From: Flagellimonas onchidii | GTDB taxonomy: Bacteria > Bacteroidota > Bacteroidia > Flavobacteriales > Flavobacteriaceae | Length of the DNA stretch: 64,000 nucleotides | Assembly (NCBI RefSeq): GCF_004804315.1 | Contig: NZ_SRXX01000001.1 | Span: forward strand, 248,001 to 312,000 | Direction: 5' to 3' | In this document: one piece after another, positions 47,896 to 58,466 of the stretch | How positions within the stretch are numbered: the stretch's first letter is position 1 | Layout of the letters: each line of letters starts with the position of its first letter | Program-made: the position numbers and the translations under genes | Notes under the pieces: model-generated | The model's database searches: none | What the model saw: only the letters and a program-made list of their open reading frames with translations | Told to the model about the DNA's origin: nothing

Positions 47896-50800
47896 ATGAA
47901 AACAAAATTTGTTAGGCTGCCTATTTTATATAGGAATAAGCTATTATGTTTTATTATGAGGGCATTCATATTCTTATTTTGCATGACGGCCTTTGGTTTT
48001 ACGACCAAAATTGGATTCTCACAAGACAAAAAAATCGTAATTAAAGCTACAGAAGAGCTTTCAGTAGAAGAAGTTTTTGATCTTATTCGTGAACAGACAG
48101 ATTATTCTTTTATCTACAGGTCCGATTTATTTGTTGATGCTCCCAAGGTAAAGGTAAAAAAAGGGAAAACCAGAATAAACAGTCTTTTACAAAAAACCTT
48201 ATCCTTTGCAGATTTTGACTATCAATTATCGCAAGATGGCTCCATTTTATTGACCAAATTGCCAGAGCCTGTGATTCCCAAAGTAGTCAAAGTTCAACAA
48301 ACCGTTACTGGAACGGTCACTGATAAAGACGGTAGTCCTTTACCAGGGGCGAGTGTAACGGTCAAGGAAAACTCAACGGTGGGAACACAGACCGACTTTG
48401 ACGGAAATTATACCATCGATGTAGATTCAGGTAGTACTTTGGTGTTCCGTTATCTAGGTTTTTTGACCAAGGAAGTTCCGGTAGATGGTCAAACCAACAT
48501 CAATGTCACTCTTCAGGAAGATACCCAAGGGTTAGATGAAGTGGTTGTGGTAGGCTACGGTACCCAGAAAAAATCAGATTTAACAGGAGCGGTATCTTCT
48601 GTAGATGGAGTTCAGGTCAAAAAGTTTGCAACAAGTACTGCTGCGGATGGTCTACAAGGTAATATAGCGGGTTTGGTAGTTCGCAGGAGCACAGGTAATC
48701 CTCGTGCTGGAGCAGCTATTAACATTAGAGGATTCCGATCTATTGGAGGAAATGCCCCATTGATCATTATAGATGGTGTTCAGGGGAATTTTGATTTATT
48801 AAACCCTGACGACATTGAAAGTATAGAGGTTTTAAAGGATGGTGCTGCTGCTGCTATTTATGGATCATTGTCTGCTAACGGTGTAGTATTGGTCACTACC
48901 AAATCCGGAAAAGCGGGTAAGGTAAGTGTTCAGTACAGTTCTTTTTATGGTATTGACAGAATCAACAACACGCTCAATTTTGCAAATACGGAACAATATT
49001 TGGAGATGGCCCGTAAAATTGAAGCCTCATCACCCGGTTCAGCGCCAACTTATATCAATGAAAACTTTACTACCGATACCAATTGGATTGACGAACTCTT
49101 CGATAATGGATCAATTGTTAACCACAACCTTACCATCAGCGGAGGAACCGAAAACTTTAATTTTTTGGCTTCTGCTGGACTTAACAAAAGGGAAGGGATT
49201 TTAATAGGTGAGGAAAGAAAAAAGCAGCAAATTCGGGTAAAGGTCAACGGAACCACGGGACGATTGTCACTCGGTGCCAACATTTTCTTTGTGCAAACCG
49301 ATGATGACATTTTTGGAAGTTTTCTGAACAGAGCTTACCAACTTATGCCCATAGTTCCAGTAAGGGATTCTTCAAAGCCTTCAGGTTTTGGGTTTATCTC
49401 TGATGATGACTACAATGGAGTTCCTGATCACACCAACCCTATTGGAGAAGATTTTTACAATGACAATACAGGTAGAGAGCAGAATTTAGTGACCAATTTT
49501 ATTGCCACCTTGGACATCATTGATGGCTTAAAATTAACAGGAAGAGCAGGTATTGAAAATGCTACTGGGGGGTCCGTAAGTAATCTTGGATCACCTTATC
49601 AAAGAGTTAGACCACACCAGGTTTCCAACAAAAGAGAGGTGGAATTTCACTATTTGGAGCAGTATACATCAAAATATCAACAGACCAACTACGAAGGCTT
49701 TTTAAACTACGACAAAACATTTGGAGAGCATTCCCTAGGTGTTCTTGCTGGTATTTCAAGTCAAGAAATCTCTTTTGATTGGACTGGAGGTTCAGTAGAA
49801 GGTAAAGAAGTGTTGGAAGATGGTACAGAAGTTCCAACAGGTTTTCTTGATCCTAATTTCAACACTTTGGATGCTGGTGGTGGTGGTGTTCGTAATAGTT
49901 ATGGCTCTGGTTGGGAAACTGTTAGAAATTCTGTTTATGGACGTATCAATTATAGCTATAATGACCGTTATTTTTTACAAGGTACAGTTAGAAGGGATGG
50001 ATCTTCAAGGTTTGGTGCAAACAATCGCTATGGTACTTTCCCATCGGTAGCTGCGGGATGGAAAATTAGCAGTGAAGATTTCTTTAATTCTGAGATAATT
50101 AACTTCTTAAAGTTACGAGGATCATGGGGAAGATTGGGTAGCGAGTCCAATTTAGGAGCCTATGATTATGCGGTAAATACTGTTTCTGGATTTAGATACC
50201 CTTTTGGAACTGGAGAACAGCAATCCATTGGGGTTACCTTTAGAGATTTTCCAAACCCTGAATTACAATGGGAGACCACAATCAACATAAATGCCGGTCT
50301 TGATTTCGGCCTGTTCAACAATCGATTGACAGGAGCTATCAACTATTATCAAAGGAATACCGAGGATATGATTATTCCAGCGGTCCCTGCAAATTCTTCA
50401 GGAGTTAATCCAATCAATATCAATGGTGGCGATGTAGAGAATAAAGGTATCGAGATGGAGCTTAACTATAAGAACAACTCGGGAGAATTTCGGTATGATT
50501 TAGGACTTGTTCTATCCCATAACAAAAATGAACTTACCAAAACCAATAAGGAAACTGATATTTATACTGGTGATGACACCACATTGGATGGTAGTCCTGC
50601 CAACATTTCTAAATTGGGTTATCCCATAGGCGCATTTTTCTTGTACCAAGCTGATGGAATTTTCCAAACCCAGGCTGAGGTAGATGCCCATAGTGTAGAT
50701 GGCAATTCAATTCAACCTGCAGCAGAACCTGGTGATATAAGATTCCGCGATGTTAATGGGGATGGCCAGTTGAACGATGATGATTTGGTGTATGCTGGGT

Positions 50801-51300
50801 CTGGAATCCCAAAAATCACCTTGGGTCTTAACTTATCCGGGGAATATAAAGGTTTTGATGCTTATGTTCAATTGTATGGAGCTTTTGGCCAAAAAGCATT
50901 TAACACCATAAGACAGAACTATGAAGCCAACGATAATTATAGAAACTATCTGGTTTCAGGCTTAAATTCTTGGACTCCTTCCAATACTGACACCAGTATT
51001 CCAAGAGCAGTACTAGGCGATCCTAATCAGAATAGTTCAAGAAATTCGACTAGGTTTTTGGAAGACGCATCTTATTTAAGGTTTAGAAATATCCAACTTG
51101 GCTATACTATACCATCGAATGTCACGGATAAAATGAATATTGGAAAGATAAGATTGTACCTGAGTTTACAAAATGTTGCTACAATTACTAACTATTCTGG
51201 TATTGACCCAGAAATTGGCGGCACATTGAACGCAGGAACTGATTTTGTAAGCTATCCAAACATTAAAACCTCATTGCTAGGGATTCAAGTTGATTTTTAA
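47896..51300 (+). CDS. SusC/RagA-type TonB-dependent receptor with STN domain (locus 2)
   Basis: The 1134-residue protein has a signal region (about 15-43), an STN domain (about 50-115, ELSVEEVFDLIREQTDYSFI), a carboxypeptidase-D-like domain (GTVTDKDGSPLPGASVTVKE), the TonB-box region LDEVVVVGYGTQKKSDLTGA, a plug with LIIIDGVQG and VLKDGAAAAIYGSLSANGVV, and a barrel ending LLGIQVDF. STN presence shows that it signals to the FecR partner. Ligand is unknown. The susD gene starts 11 bp after its stop. Confidence 0.94.
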   Translation: MKTKFVRLPILYRNKLLCFIMRAFIFLFCMTAFGFTTKIGFSQDKKIVIKATEELSVEEVFDLIREQTDYSFIYRSDLFVDAPKVKVKKGKTRINSLLQKTLSFADFDYQLSQDGSILLTKLPEPVIPKVVKVQQTVTGTVTDKDGSPLPGASVTVKENSTVGTQTDFDGNYTIDVDSGSTLVFRYLGFLTKEVPVDGQTNINVTLQEDTQGLDEVVVVGYGTQKKSDLTGAVSSVDGVQVKKFATSTAADGLQGNIAGLVVRRSTGNPRAGAAINIRGFRSIGGNAPLIIIDGVQGNFDLLNPDDIESIEVLKDGAAAAIYGSLSANGVVLVTTKSGKAGKVSVQYSSFYGIDRINNTLNFANTEQYLEMARKIEASSPGSAPTYINENFTTDTNWIDELFDNGSIVNHNLTISGGTENFNFLASAGLNKREGILIGEERKKQQIRVKVNGTTGRLSLGANIFFVQTDDDIFGSFLNRAYQLMPIVPVRDSSKPSGFGFISDDDYNGVPDHTNPIGEDFYNDNTGREQNLVTNFIATLDIIDGLKLTGRAGIENATGGSVSNLGSPYQRVRPHQVSNKREVEFHYLEQYTSKYQQTNYEGFLNYDKTFGEHSLGVLAGISSQEISFDWTGGSVEGKEVLEDGTEVPTGFLDPNFNTLDAGGGGVRNSYGSGWETVRNSVYGRINYSYNDRYFLQGTVRRDGSSRFGANNRYGTFPSVAAGWKISSEDFFNSEIINFLKLRGSWGRLGSESNLGAYDYAVNTVSGFRYPFGTGEQQSIGVTFRDFPNPELQWETTININAGLDFGLFNNRLTGAINYYQRNTEDMIIPAVPANSSGVNPININGGDVENKGIEMELNYKNNSGEFRYDLGLVLSHNKNELTKTNKETDIYTGDDTTLDGSPANISKLGYPIGAFFLYQADGIFQTQAEVDAHSVDGNSIQPAAEPGDIRFRDVNGDGQLNDDDLVYAGSGIPKITLGLNLSGEYKGFDAYVQLYGAFGQKAFNTIRQNYEANDNYRNYLVSGLNSWTPSNTDTSIPRAVLGDPNQNSSRNSTRFLEDASYLRFRNIQLGYTIPSNVTDKMNIGKIRLYLSLQNVATITNYSGIDPEIGGTLNAGTDFVSYPNIKTSLLGIQVDF

Positions 51301-51310
51301 AAAAAAAGAG

Positions 51311-52843
51311 ATGAAAAATTACAAACATATTTTGGCAGTAGCAATGGTAATGGTTTCATTTGCCTTTACCAGTTGTAGTGAAGAGGACTTGGTCAAAGAG
51401 CCATTGGATGAGTTAAACTCTGATAACTATTGGGAAAATGAAACCAATGCCAGTTTAGCGTTAACAACAGCATACCAGCGCCTTAACGGAGGTACTTGGA
51501 GTCATACGGAAGTAAACTATGTTGTAGAAAATTTCAGGTCGGATATGACAAAATCCGGTGCTGATGTGATAGCGAATTATCCAGATCAAAATGCATTTTC
51601 CACCTATAGTGTAGTGGACAATAACACTCGAATGAAGACCTATTGGGATAGCAGCTATAGAGGCATCAACGCAGCCAATCAGGTCATATATAATGTAGGG
51701 CTTATGACGGATGAGCAAATACCATCCGATGCCAAACAGCAAATTATCGCAGAAGCCAAGTTTTTAAGAGGCTATTTCCACTTCAGACTATTGATGAACT
51801 GGGAACAAATTGTGATTTTCGATTTCCTTCCTCAAGTGGCTGATGAATTATCGCAACCTTTATCAACAAGGGAAAATGCATGGGATGCCATTGAAAAGGA
51901 TTTTACCGAAGCAGCTGCCGACCTACCCGTTTCCTATGATGCAATCAATCGAGGACGGGCCACAAGAGGAGCCGCATTGGCTTTTTTGGGAAAATCACAT
52001 TTAAATCAGCTGGATTGGAATAGTGCCGCAACAACGTTGAAACAGGTTATTGACCTTGGCGTATATGAACTTGTGGACGATTTTAGTTCATTATTTGATG
52101 TAAGTAACGAAGCTACAAATCCAAACAATACCGAAACCATATTCGATATAGCCTACACATATAATGAGGTTAATGGGGGTAATGTGATTTACGCTGGTAT
52201 TCCCAACTTTGCCGCTAGTGAAATGGGAGGCTGGGAGGCTATGTTGCCTACTCAAAAATTATTGGCTGAAATGAAATCCGAAGGACGTATTTCTATTGAG
52301 ATAGGAGCCAATTCCGGTTTGAACAAGTTCGATGACCGTAGCTATGGTTCAATCTTCTTCAATGATGAAGACGTGGTGATTTATGGTGACACCTATGAAG
52401 ATGTGTTCGGTGTAGATAGTGACAAACCCGGGTGGAAAAAGTTTTTGCACAGAGATGAGCTCTATCCTAATAGCTGGAGATCGGACATTAACACTCCGCT
52501 AATGCGGTATGCCGATGTACTACTTATGTATGCAGAAGCACTTAACGAGTCTGGTTCGGGAGATCCATTGCCTTATATTAATGAAGTTAGGGAAAGGGCA
52601 TTTTTACCTCCGACAACGGCAACAGGCCAACAAGGCATACGTGAACAAATTATGCACGAAAGGGCTGTTGAGTTTGCGTTGGAAGGACAGCGTTTTTATG
52701 ATTTGAGGCGATGGGGCGAGGCTATAATGACCGATGCCATTACCAATTCAGGAAAAACTGGGGCAAGTAATTTCAACTTTGCAGACGATGCATTTTTACC
52801 CATCCCTGCTGATGAAAAGTTGAACAACCCCAATATAGATTAA
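51311..52843 (+). CDS. SusD/RagB-type surface lipoprotein (locus 2)
   Basis: From ATG 51311 the protein has 510 residues with a lipobox (VSFAFTSC, Cys20). An upstream TTG at 51290 would overlap susC and spoil the signal. SusD features include SDNYWENETNASLALTTAYQ, FLRGYFHFRLLMNWEQIVIF, PLMRYADVLLMYAEALNESG and ERAVEFALEGQRFYDLRRWG. It captures ligand for the SusC barrel. A strong terminator follows, 16 bp behind. Confidence 0.93.
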   Translation: MKNYKHILAVAMVMVSFAFTSCSEEDLVKEPLDELNSDNYWENETNASLALTTAYQRLNGGTWSHTEVNYVVENFRSDMTKSGADVIANYPDQNAFSTYSVVDNNTRMKTYWDSSYRGINAANQVIYNVGLMTDEQIPSDAKQQIIAEAKFLRGYFHFRLLMNWEQIVIFDFLPQVADELSQPLSTRENAWDAIEKDFTEAAADLPVSYDAINRGRATRGAALAFLGKSHLNQLDWNSAATTLKQVIDLGVYELVDDFSSLFDVSNEATNPNNTETIFDIAYTYNEVNGGNVIYAGIPNFAASEMGGWEAMLPTQKLLAEMKSEGRISIEIGANSGLNKFDDRSYGSIFFNDEDVVIYGDTYEDVFGVDSDKPGWKKFLHRDELYPNSWRSDINTPLMRYADVLLMYAEALNESGSGDPLPYINEVRERAFLPPTTATGQQGIREQIMHERAVEFALEGQRFYDLRRWGEAIMTDAITNSGKTGASNFNFADDAFLPIPADEKLNNPNID

Positions 52844-52858
52844 TAGTTTAGTTAAAGT

Positions 52859-52897
52859 AAAGTATCCTGGCTAACTTTTTATGTCAGGATACTTTTT
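52859..52897 (+). terminator. Rho-independent terminator after susD of locus 2
   Basis: AAAGTATCCTG (52859-52869) pairs perfectly with CAGGATACTTT (52885-52895), 11 bp, with a 15-nt loop and more T following. It ends only 13 bp before the next gene's ATG, so expression of that gene may depend on read-through or on a promoter inside susD. Confidence 0.8.
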
Positions 52898-52909
52898 AAG
52901 TTTTATAAC

Positions 52910-55900
52910 ATGAACAACGCCAAAACCTTACTTTTCATTTTCATTGTGTTTTTAACGGCCTGTAAAAAGTCAGAAACACCAACTGATCTTTTTACACTGC
53001 TAACGCCGGAAGAGACCAATATCACCTTTAAAAACACAATCACCGAAGGTATTCAAATGAACAGTATGGAATATGAATACTTCTACAATGGAGGCGGTGT
53101 GGCAGTAGGTGACATTAACAACGACGGACTTCCCGATATTTACTTTACCGCCAATATATATAAAAACAAACTCTACCTTAACAAAGGTGATTTAGAATTT
53201 GAGGACATCACAAAATCGGCAGGTGTATCAGGAAATGCCGGTTGGACCACAGGAGTAACCATGGTCGATGTGAATAATGATGGTCTCCTCGATATTTATG
53301 TTTCAAAATCTGGAAAATTTAGAGAGCAAAAAAGAGCCAACGAACTCTACATCAACAATGGCAATCTAACATTTACAGAAAGTGCCGCTAAGTATGGATT
53401 GAACACAAGTTCATACACAACCCAATCCATATTCTTTGATTTTGACAATGATGGGGATTTGGATATGTACCAACTCAATCACAGCATCAGACTGGAAGAA
53501 GCAGATGGTGATTTCACCCTTAAAAAGAAATATGATGCCCTAGTGGGAGATAAACTCCTAATAAACGATAATGGGTTCTATAAAGAATCCCAAAATATGG
53601 GCATAACGTCAAACCCTATTAGTTGTGGTCTTGGAGTAGTTACAAGTGACCTGAACGGAGATGGTTGGCAAGACATCTATGTCTCCAACGATTTTTTAGA
53701 GCATGACTACATGTACATAAACCTGGGCATAAAAAATGGAGTGCATCAAGGTTTTAGCGATAAAATTAAAAAGTCTACAAAGCATATATCCTATTTTTCG
53801 ATGGGATTGGATATCGCTGACTTTAACAATGACACCAAAACAGATATTTTCACTGTCGATATGGTCTCCGAAGACAATTATGGCATCAAGACCAGTATGA
53901 GTGGTATGAGTGTCGAAAAATTCGAACACTCCATTAAAAATGGGTTTCATAGACAATACATGTTCAATTCCCTGCAACTCAACAATGGAATTGATTCGGA
54001 AGAACCTTCTTTTAGTGAAATATCCCACTTGGCAAACGTCTCCAATACCGACTGGAGCTGGGCCCCTCTTTTCGTTGATTTTGACAATGATGGACTGTTG
54101 GATGTCTTTATAGCCAACGGCCTAAAAAGGGATTTCATGAACAACGATTATAATCGCTTTAAAAAAGAAAGAGTAAAAAGTGCCTATGACAAAAAAGAAG
54201 ATTACGGAGAGTTGGTTTTAGAATTAATAAACAAGACACCCAATAGAGCTTCAACCAACTATTTTTTTAAGAATAATGGAAACTTGACCTTTTCCAATAT
54301 TAGCAAAGCATGGGATTTTAGCAAACCTTCCTATTCCAACGGGGCCGCTTATGCCGATTTCGACGATGACGGTGACATGGACATTGTGGTCAATAATGTT
54401 GACGAATCAGCTTATATCTATCGAAATAATGCTAGTGAGATCCATGAAGATAACAATCATTTAAAAGTTGTATTGAAGGGTCCTAAAACCAACACTAAGG
54501 GCATCGGTGCCAAAATAACCGTTTGGATCGGTGGCCAACCCATGCTTCGAGAACAGCAATTGACCCGAGGCTATCAATCATCCGTTTCCGAAATCCTTCA
54601 TTTTGGATTGGGAAACAATACCATTGATAGCTTGTCGGTGGTTTGGCCCGATGGCAAAACCCAAAAGATGGAAAACCTAAAAATCAATAGAAAAATCACT
54701 TTGGATTACGCCAAAGCAGGCTCTTCTGGGCACCCAATAAGAGAAGACGGGGAACATTTCATTTTTCAAGATAGAACACAGGCCGCACAACTCGACCATG
54801 CGCATGTGGAAAATGAGTTTGACGACTTTGAACGTGAAAGTCTATTGCCCCACAAGATGTCTGAATTTGGTCCTGCCTTGGCCGTGGCTGATGTGAACAG
54901 TGATGGCTTGGATGATTTTTACATCGGAGGAGCCTTAGGACATGCGGCAAGCCTCTATATTCAGTCAAGCGATGGGACATTTACGAATGAAAAAGCAAAT
55001 GGGACTTGGCAAAAGGAAAAAAATCATGAAGACATTGATGCTGATTTTTTTGATGCTGATAATGATGGTGATATGGATCTGTATGTTGTCAGTGGCGGTA
55101 ATGAACATGAAATCGACAGTCCATTTTTACAAGATCGTCTCTATATAAACAATGGGAAAGGCACATTTACCCGCTCAAGAAAGGCATTACCCAAAATGCA
55201 TACTTCTGGAGGCGTAGTAAAGCCAAAGGATTATAATAACGATGGAAAAATAGACTTGTTTATCGGGGGTAGACAAGTTCCAGGAAAATATCCCTTCCCT
55301 GCCACAAGCTATCTTTTAGAAAATAAAGGAGGATATTTTGTCGAAGTGGGCGAGGAACAAATTTCTGGTCTTGAACAATTGGGGATGGTCACTGATGCCG
55401 TTTGGACGGATTACAACCAAGATAATCTGGTGGATTTGGTCATTACCGGAGAATGGATGCCCATCCAGATCTATAAAAATAACGGGGACAATAACTTTGA
55501 AAAAGTTGAAAACACCTTATTGGATGAAAATGTCGGATGGTGGTTCAGCATTGTCGTTGCTGATTTTGACAATGATGGGGATCAGGACTTTATAGCAGGA
55601 AATCTTGGGGCAAATTATAAATACAAGGCCACTAAGGAAGAACCGTTTACCATACATGCCAAGGATTTTGATGAAAATGGCAGCATTGATATCGTGCTGG
55701 GCTACCACAATCAGGGAGATCTGTTCCCTTTAAGGGGCCGAGAATGTTCCTCGAACCAAATGCCCTTTATTAAAGAAAAGTTTCCAGATTACGATAGTTT
55801 TGGAAAAGCCAACCTTATCGATGTGTACGGCGCCGAATCCTTAAAAGATGCCCTGAGCTATAAAGCTTCTAATTTTCACAGCGTATATATCGAAAACAAG

Positions 55901-56236
55901 GGAGGTGATTTTATCTTTCATCAATTGCCCAATGAGGTTCAATTTTCCTCCATCAATGATATCCAAATCATTGATTTTGACAAGGACGGGTTAAAAGATG
56001 TGCTCGTAGCTGGAAATCTATATCAATCCGAGGTAGAAACTCCTCGGAACGATGCCGGTATTGGAATGCTTTTGAAAGGAAATGGCGATTCAACCTTTGA
56101 ACCCCTACCCTACACAAAAAGTGGTATCTTCTTGAATACCGACGTTAAAAAAATGCATCAGATTGCTCTAGCGCAAAACAAACATGCTATTCTGATAGCT
56201 TCAAACAGTGATTTACTCCGACTGATAACCAATTAG
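52910..56236 (+). CDS. FG-GAP/VCBS repeat lipoprotein with ASPIC/UnbV domain (CRTAC1-like)
   Basis: The 1108-residue lipoprotein (IFIVFLTAC, Cys18) has many FG-GAP repeats with the calcium motif DxNxDGxxD, for example DINNDGLPDIYF and DFDNDGDLDMY, which build a seven-bladed propeller. An ASPIC/UnbV domain covers about residues 520-600 (TKGIGAKITVWIGGQPMLRE and LSVVWPDGKTQ), followed by a second group of repeats. Proteins of this type often follow SusCD genes in Flavobacteriaceae, and may bind surface glycans or receptors. Function is not established. It lies directly after a terminator-like hairpin. Confidence 0.88.
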   Translation: MNNAKTLLFIFIVFLTACKKSETPTDLFTLLTPEETNITFKNTITEGIQMNSMEYEYFYNGGGVAVGDINNDGLPDIYFTANIYKNKLYLNKGDLEFEDITKSAGVSGNAGWTTGVTMVDVNNDGLLDIYVSKSGKFREQKRANELYINNGNLTFTESAAKYGLNTSSYTTQSIFFDFDNDGDLDMYQLNHSIRLEEADGDFTLKKKYDALVGDKLLINDNGFYKESQNMGITSNPISCGLGVVTSDLNGDGWQDIYVSNDFLEHDYMYINLGIKNGVHQGFSDKIKKSTKHISYFSMGLDIADFNNDTKTDIFTVDMVSEDNYGIKTSMSGMSVEKFEHSIKNGFHRQYMFNSLQLNNGIDSEEPSFSEISHLANVSNTDWSWAPLFVDFDNDGLLDVFIANGLKRDFMNNDYNRFKKERVKSAYDKKEDYGELVLELINKTPNRASTNYFFKNNGNLTFSNISKAWDFSKPSYSNGAAYADFDDDGDMDIVVNNVDESAYIYRNNASEIHEDNNHLKVVLKGPKTNTKGIGAKITVWIGGQPMLREQQLTRGYQSSVSEILHFGLGNNTIDSLSVVWPDGKTQKMENLKINRKITLDYAKAGSSGHPIREDGEHFIFQDRTQAAQLDHAHVENEFDDFERESLLPHKMSEFGPALAVADVNSDGLDDFYIGGALGHAASLYIQSSDGTFTNEKANGTWQKEKNHEDIDADFFDADNDGDMDLYVVSGGNEHEIDSPFLQDRLYINNGKGTFTRSRKALPKMHTSGGVVKPKDYNNDGKIDLFIGGRQVPGKYPFPATSYLLENKGGYFVEVGEEQISGLEQLGMVTDAVWTDYNQDNLVDLVITGEWMPIQIYKNNGDNNFEKVENTLLDENVGWWFSIVVADFDNDGDQDFIAGNLGANYKYKATKEEPFTIHAKDFDENGSIDIVLGYHNQGDLFPLRGRECSSNQMPFIKEKFPDYDSFGKANLIDVYGAESLKDALSYKASNFHSVYIENKGGDFIFHQLPNEVQFSSINDIQIIDFDKDGLKDVLVAGNLYQSEVETPRNDAGIGMLLKGNGDSTFEPLPYTKSGIFLNTDVKKMHQIALAQNKHAILIASNSDLLRLITN

Positions 56237-56320
56237 CAATCCCTTTTTTAAAATAGAGGAGGTGTTTGTCATCTTTTCACAATATCCCTAACTTCAATCT
56301 CCAATTTTAAGGTTAAGGTA

Positions 56321-57682
56321 TTGTACACCATTATTGACATAGAGACTTCTGGTAACGGAATTAAGGGCAACAAGATTACCGAAATTGCCATTTTTAAGTT
56401 TGATGGAAATCAAATTGTGGACGAGTATACCTCTCTTATCAACCCCCAATGTCCTATTCCATTTTATATTACTGGATTGACCGGGATTGATGACCAAATG
56501 GTTCAAAATGCACCCATATTTGAACAAGTTTCGGAAACTATCCTTAAAATGACCGAAGGTTGCATTTTTGTGGCGCATTCCGTAAACTTCGACTATGGGG
56601 TAATCAAGGAAGAATTTCGACAAATTGGGGTTGATTTTGTGCGGAAAAAACTCTGTACCGTAAGATTGTCCAGAAGATTGATTCCAGGCCTTCATTCCTA
56701 TAGTCTTGGGAAATTGTGTTCGGCGATTCAAATTCCTTTGACAGACAGACACCGAGCCCGTGGAGATGCACATGCAACGGTTTTACTATTGAAAAAGTTA
56801 TTGGGCCGACCTGATGTAGAAACGCTCATCAAGAAATTTTTGAATGCCAGAAGCCAAGAAGCCACCCTGCCTCCTCACTTGCCCAAATCGACCTTTGATA
56901 ATATTCCTCAAAAACCAGGTATATACTATTTTAAAAACCAAAAAGGGGAAATTATTTATGTGGGAAAGGCCATCAATCTAAAAAAGCGAGTTTTGGGCCA
57001 TTTTTATGATAAGAGCACCAAAGAAATTCGAATGTGTAGTGAAACGGCTTCAATTGACTTTAAGCTTTCCGGCAGTGAATTGGTCGCCTTGCTCATGGAA
57101 TCAGCAGAAATAAAAAAACTGTTTCCTCCATACAATAGTGCACAAAAAAGGATTGTGAAGCAATACGCCATTTTTGAATATGAAGATAGAAAGGGCATTG
57201 TGCATTTGGCATACAACGTAATCAAGGGAATCCCCAATCCCATAAAAGTTTTCTATAACCAAACCGATTGCAGGGCTTTCTTGGAAGTTGTTTGCAAAGA
57301 ATTCGCACTTTGCCCCAAATATTGTCATTTGCAGCAAGTAAATACTTCATGCTCACACCATGAAATTAGCTCCTGCCAAGGTATTTGCACCTCCGAAGAA
57401 TCTGTTTCCGATTATAACAAAAAGGTGAAAGCTGCTATTCAACACATGAAATTGGAACAAGCTGGTATCAGAATCATTAAAGAAAAAGGACGGGATTCCA
57501 ATGAAAATGCCTTTGTACTTATCGATGAAGGCATGTATAGAGGGTACGGGTTTATAGACATTCAACAAAGCATAACATCCTTAGAAGATATTGAAGCACA
57601 CATTGTTCCTCAAAAAAATACCTTGGAGACACAACGAATCGTCGAATCCATGTTGCCTAAAATGGAATCATTTGTACTTTGA
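56321..57682 (+). CDS. DnaQ-like 3'-5' exonuclease fused to GIY-YIG nuclease domain
   Basis: The 453-residue protein begins with a DEDDh exonuclease: Asp6 and Glu8 in IIDIETSG, Asp91 in HSVNFDYG, His144 and Asp149 in HRARGDAH. A UvrC-type GIY-YIG domain follows (about 195-285, PGIYYFKNQKGEIIYVGKAI). The last 170 residues contain Cys/His motifs and are unassigned. This fusion resembles Cho/UvrC-like repair nucleases combined with the epsilon subunit of DNA polymerase III, seen in several phyla. The start is TTG at 56321, the only codon that gives the usual short N-terminus before the first acidic motif. Confidence 0.86.
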   Translation: MYTIIDIETSGNGIKGNKITEIAIFKFDGNQIVDEYTSLINPQCPIPFYITGLTGIDDQMVQNAPIFEQVSETILKMTEGCIFVAHSVNFDYGVIKEEFRQIGVDFVRKKLCTVRLSRRLIPGLHSYSLGKLCSAIQIPLTDRHRARGDAHATVLLLKKLLGRPDVETLIKKFLNARSQEATLPPHLPKSTFDNIPQKPGIYYFKNQKGEIIYVGKAINLKKRVLGHFYDKSTKEIRMCSETASIDFKLSGSELVALLMESAEIKKLFPPYNSAQKRIVKQYAIFEYEDRKGIVHLAYNVIKGIPNPIKVFYNQTDCRAFLEVVCKEFALCPKYCHLQQVNTSCSHHEISSCQGICTSEESVSDYNKKVKAAIQHMKLEQAGIRIIKEKGRDSNENAFVLIDEGMYRGYGFIDIQQSITSLEDIEAHIVPQKNTLETQRIVESMLPKMESFVL

Positions 57683-57683
57683 C

Positions 57684-58463
57684 TCAATCTGGCTTTAACC
57701 TCACTTTGAAAAGTGCCTTAGAACCTTCTTTGATCAATTGAAAACCTTCACGTAATTCGTCTTGTTTTACCGAATATGGGTAAAATGAAATCGGTTCTAT
57801 GCAAATCATGTTCGTAACTTCTGTCCAGCACATAAACTGTCCAAAACCTTCCGTTTCAATGGTTATATTGCGTTTATCGGATAAGGTAATGGATTCACAA
57901 TTTTCAACCTGAAATGCCCTTCCTCCCACTTCGAGCACTTCTGCCAGTGATATTTTCTTTTGTTTTGAAGAAATTATAGGGTTTTCAACATACAGCTTAA
58001 ACGCAGGATGATATCCCAACATAAAAGGCATACCCGGTTCACCAGTAATTTTAAAAGTGACCTCAAGGTCTTTTTCTTTGAGTTCAAAAGACTTTTCAAA
58101 TTCAAAGTTGTATGGCCATGATAACCATTCTTCTGTTGATTTTTTTGGAAATTTTGAATTCTTCACCAAGGTGCCGGCTTCGTATTTCTTTCTAAAAAAA
58201 GCTGATGTGGAGGTTTTTGAAATCAGCTCGTAATCCAATTCCCTTAATAATCCATGCTGATCTTGAATCGCTTTGCCTCTTGGGGTCTGGACCTTGAACT
58301 CAGCTTCATTAACCGGTCCAATTATCGGGAACATCTCGGTATCGGAACTTCGCCAACCCGGACTTCCTTTTTGGTGTATAAACTCGTGACCCTTATTAAG
58401 TAAGCCCACCAACTCTCCTTTATCAATGCTCACTTTTGAGCTTTCATTTGCTAAGTGCACCAT
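57684..58463 (-). CDS. Aldose 1-epimerase family protein
   Basis: The 259-residue protein has the mutarotase features HQKGSPGWRSSDTEMFPIIG near the start, FMLGYHPAFKLY with the likely catalytic His, and CIEPISFYPYS with the late Glu. It interconverts sugar anomers or, like YeaD, hexose-6-phosphate anomers. There is no signal peptide, so it works in the cytoplasm. It is 3 bp after the cysteine synthase gene and convergent with the exonuclease gene, with only 1 bp between stops. Confidence 0.85.
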   Translation of the reverse strand: MVHLANESSKVSIDKGELVGLLNKGHEFIHQKGSPGWRSSDTEMFPIIGPVNEAEFKVQTPRGKAIQDQHGLLRELDYELISKTSTSAFFRKKYEAGTLVKNSKFPKKSTEEWLSWPYNFEFEKSFELKEKDLEVTFKITGEPGMPFMLGYHPAFKLYVENPIISSKQKKISLAEVLEVGGRAFQVENCESITLSDKRNITIETEGFGQFMCWTEVTNMICIEPISFYPYSVKQDELREGFQLIKEGSKALFKVRLKPD

Positions 58464-58466
58464 AGT

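Noticed and set aside
51290..51310. TTG start for the second SusD
   Set aside because: It lies within the susC stop region and adds FKKK residues before the lipoprotein signal at 51311.
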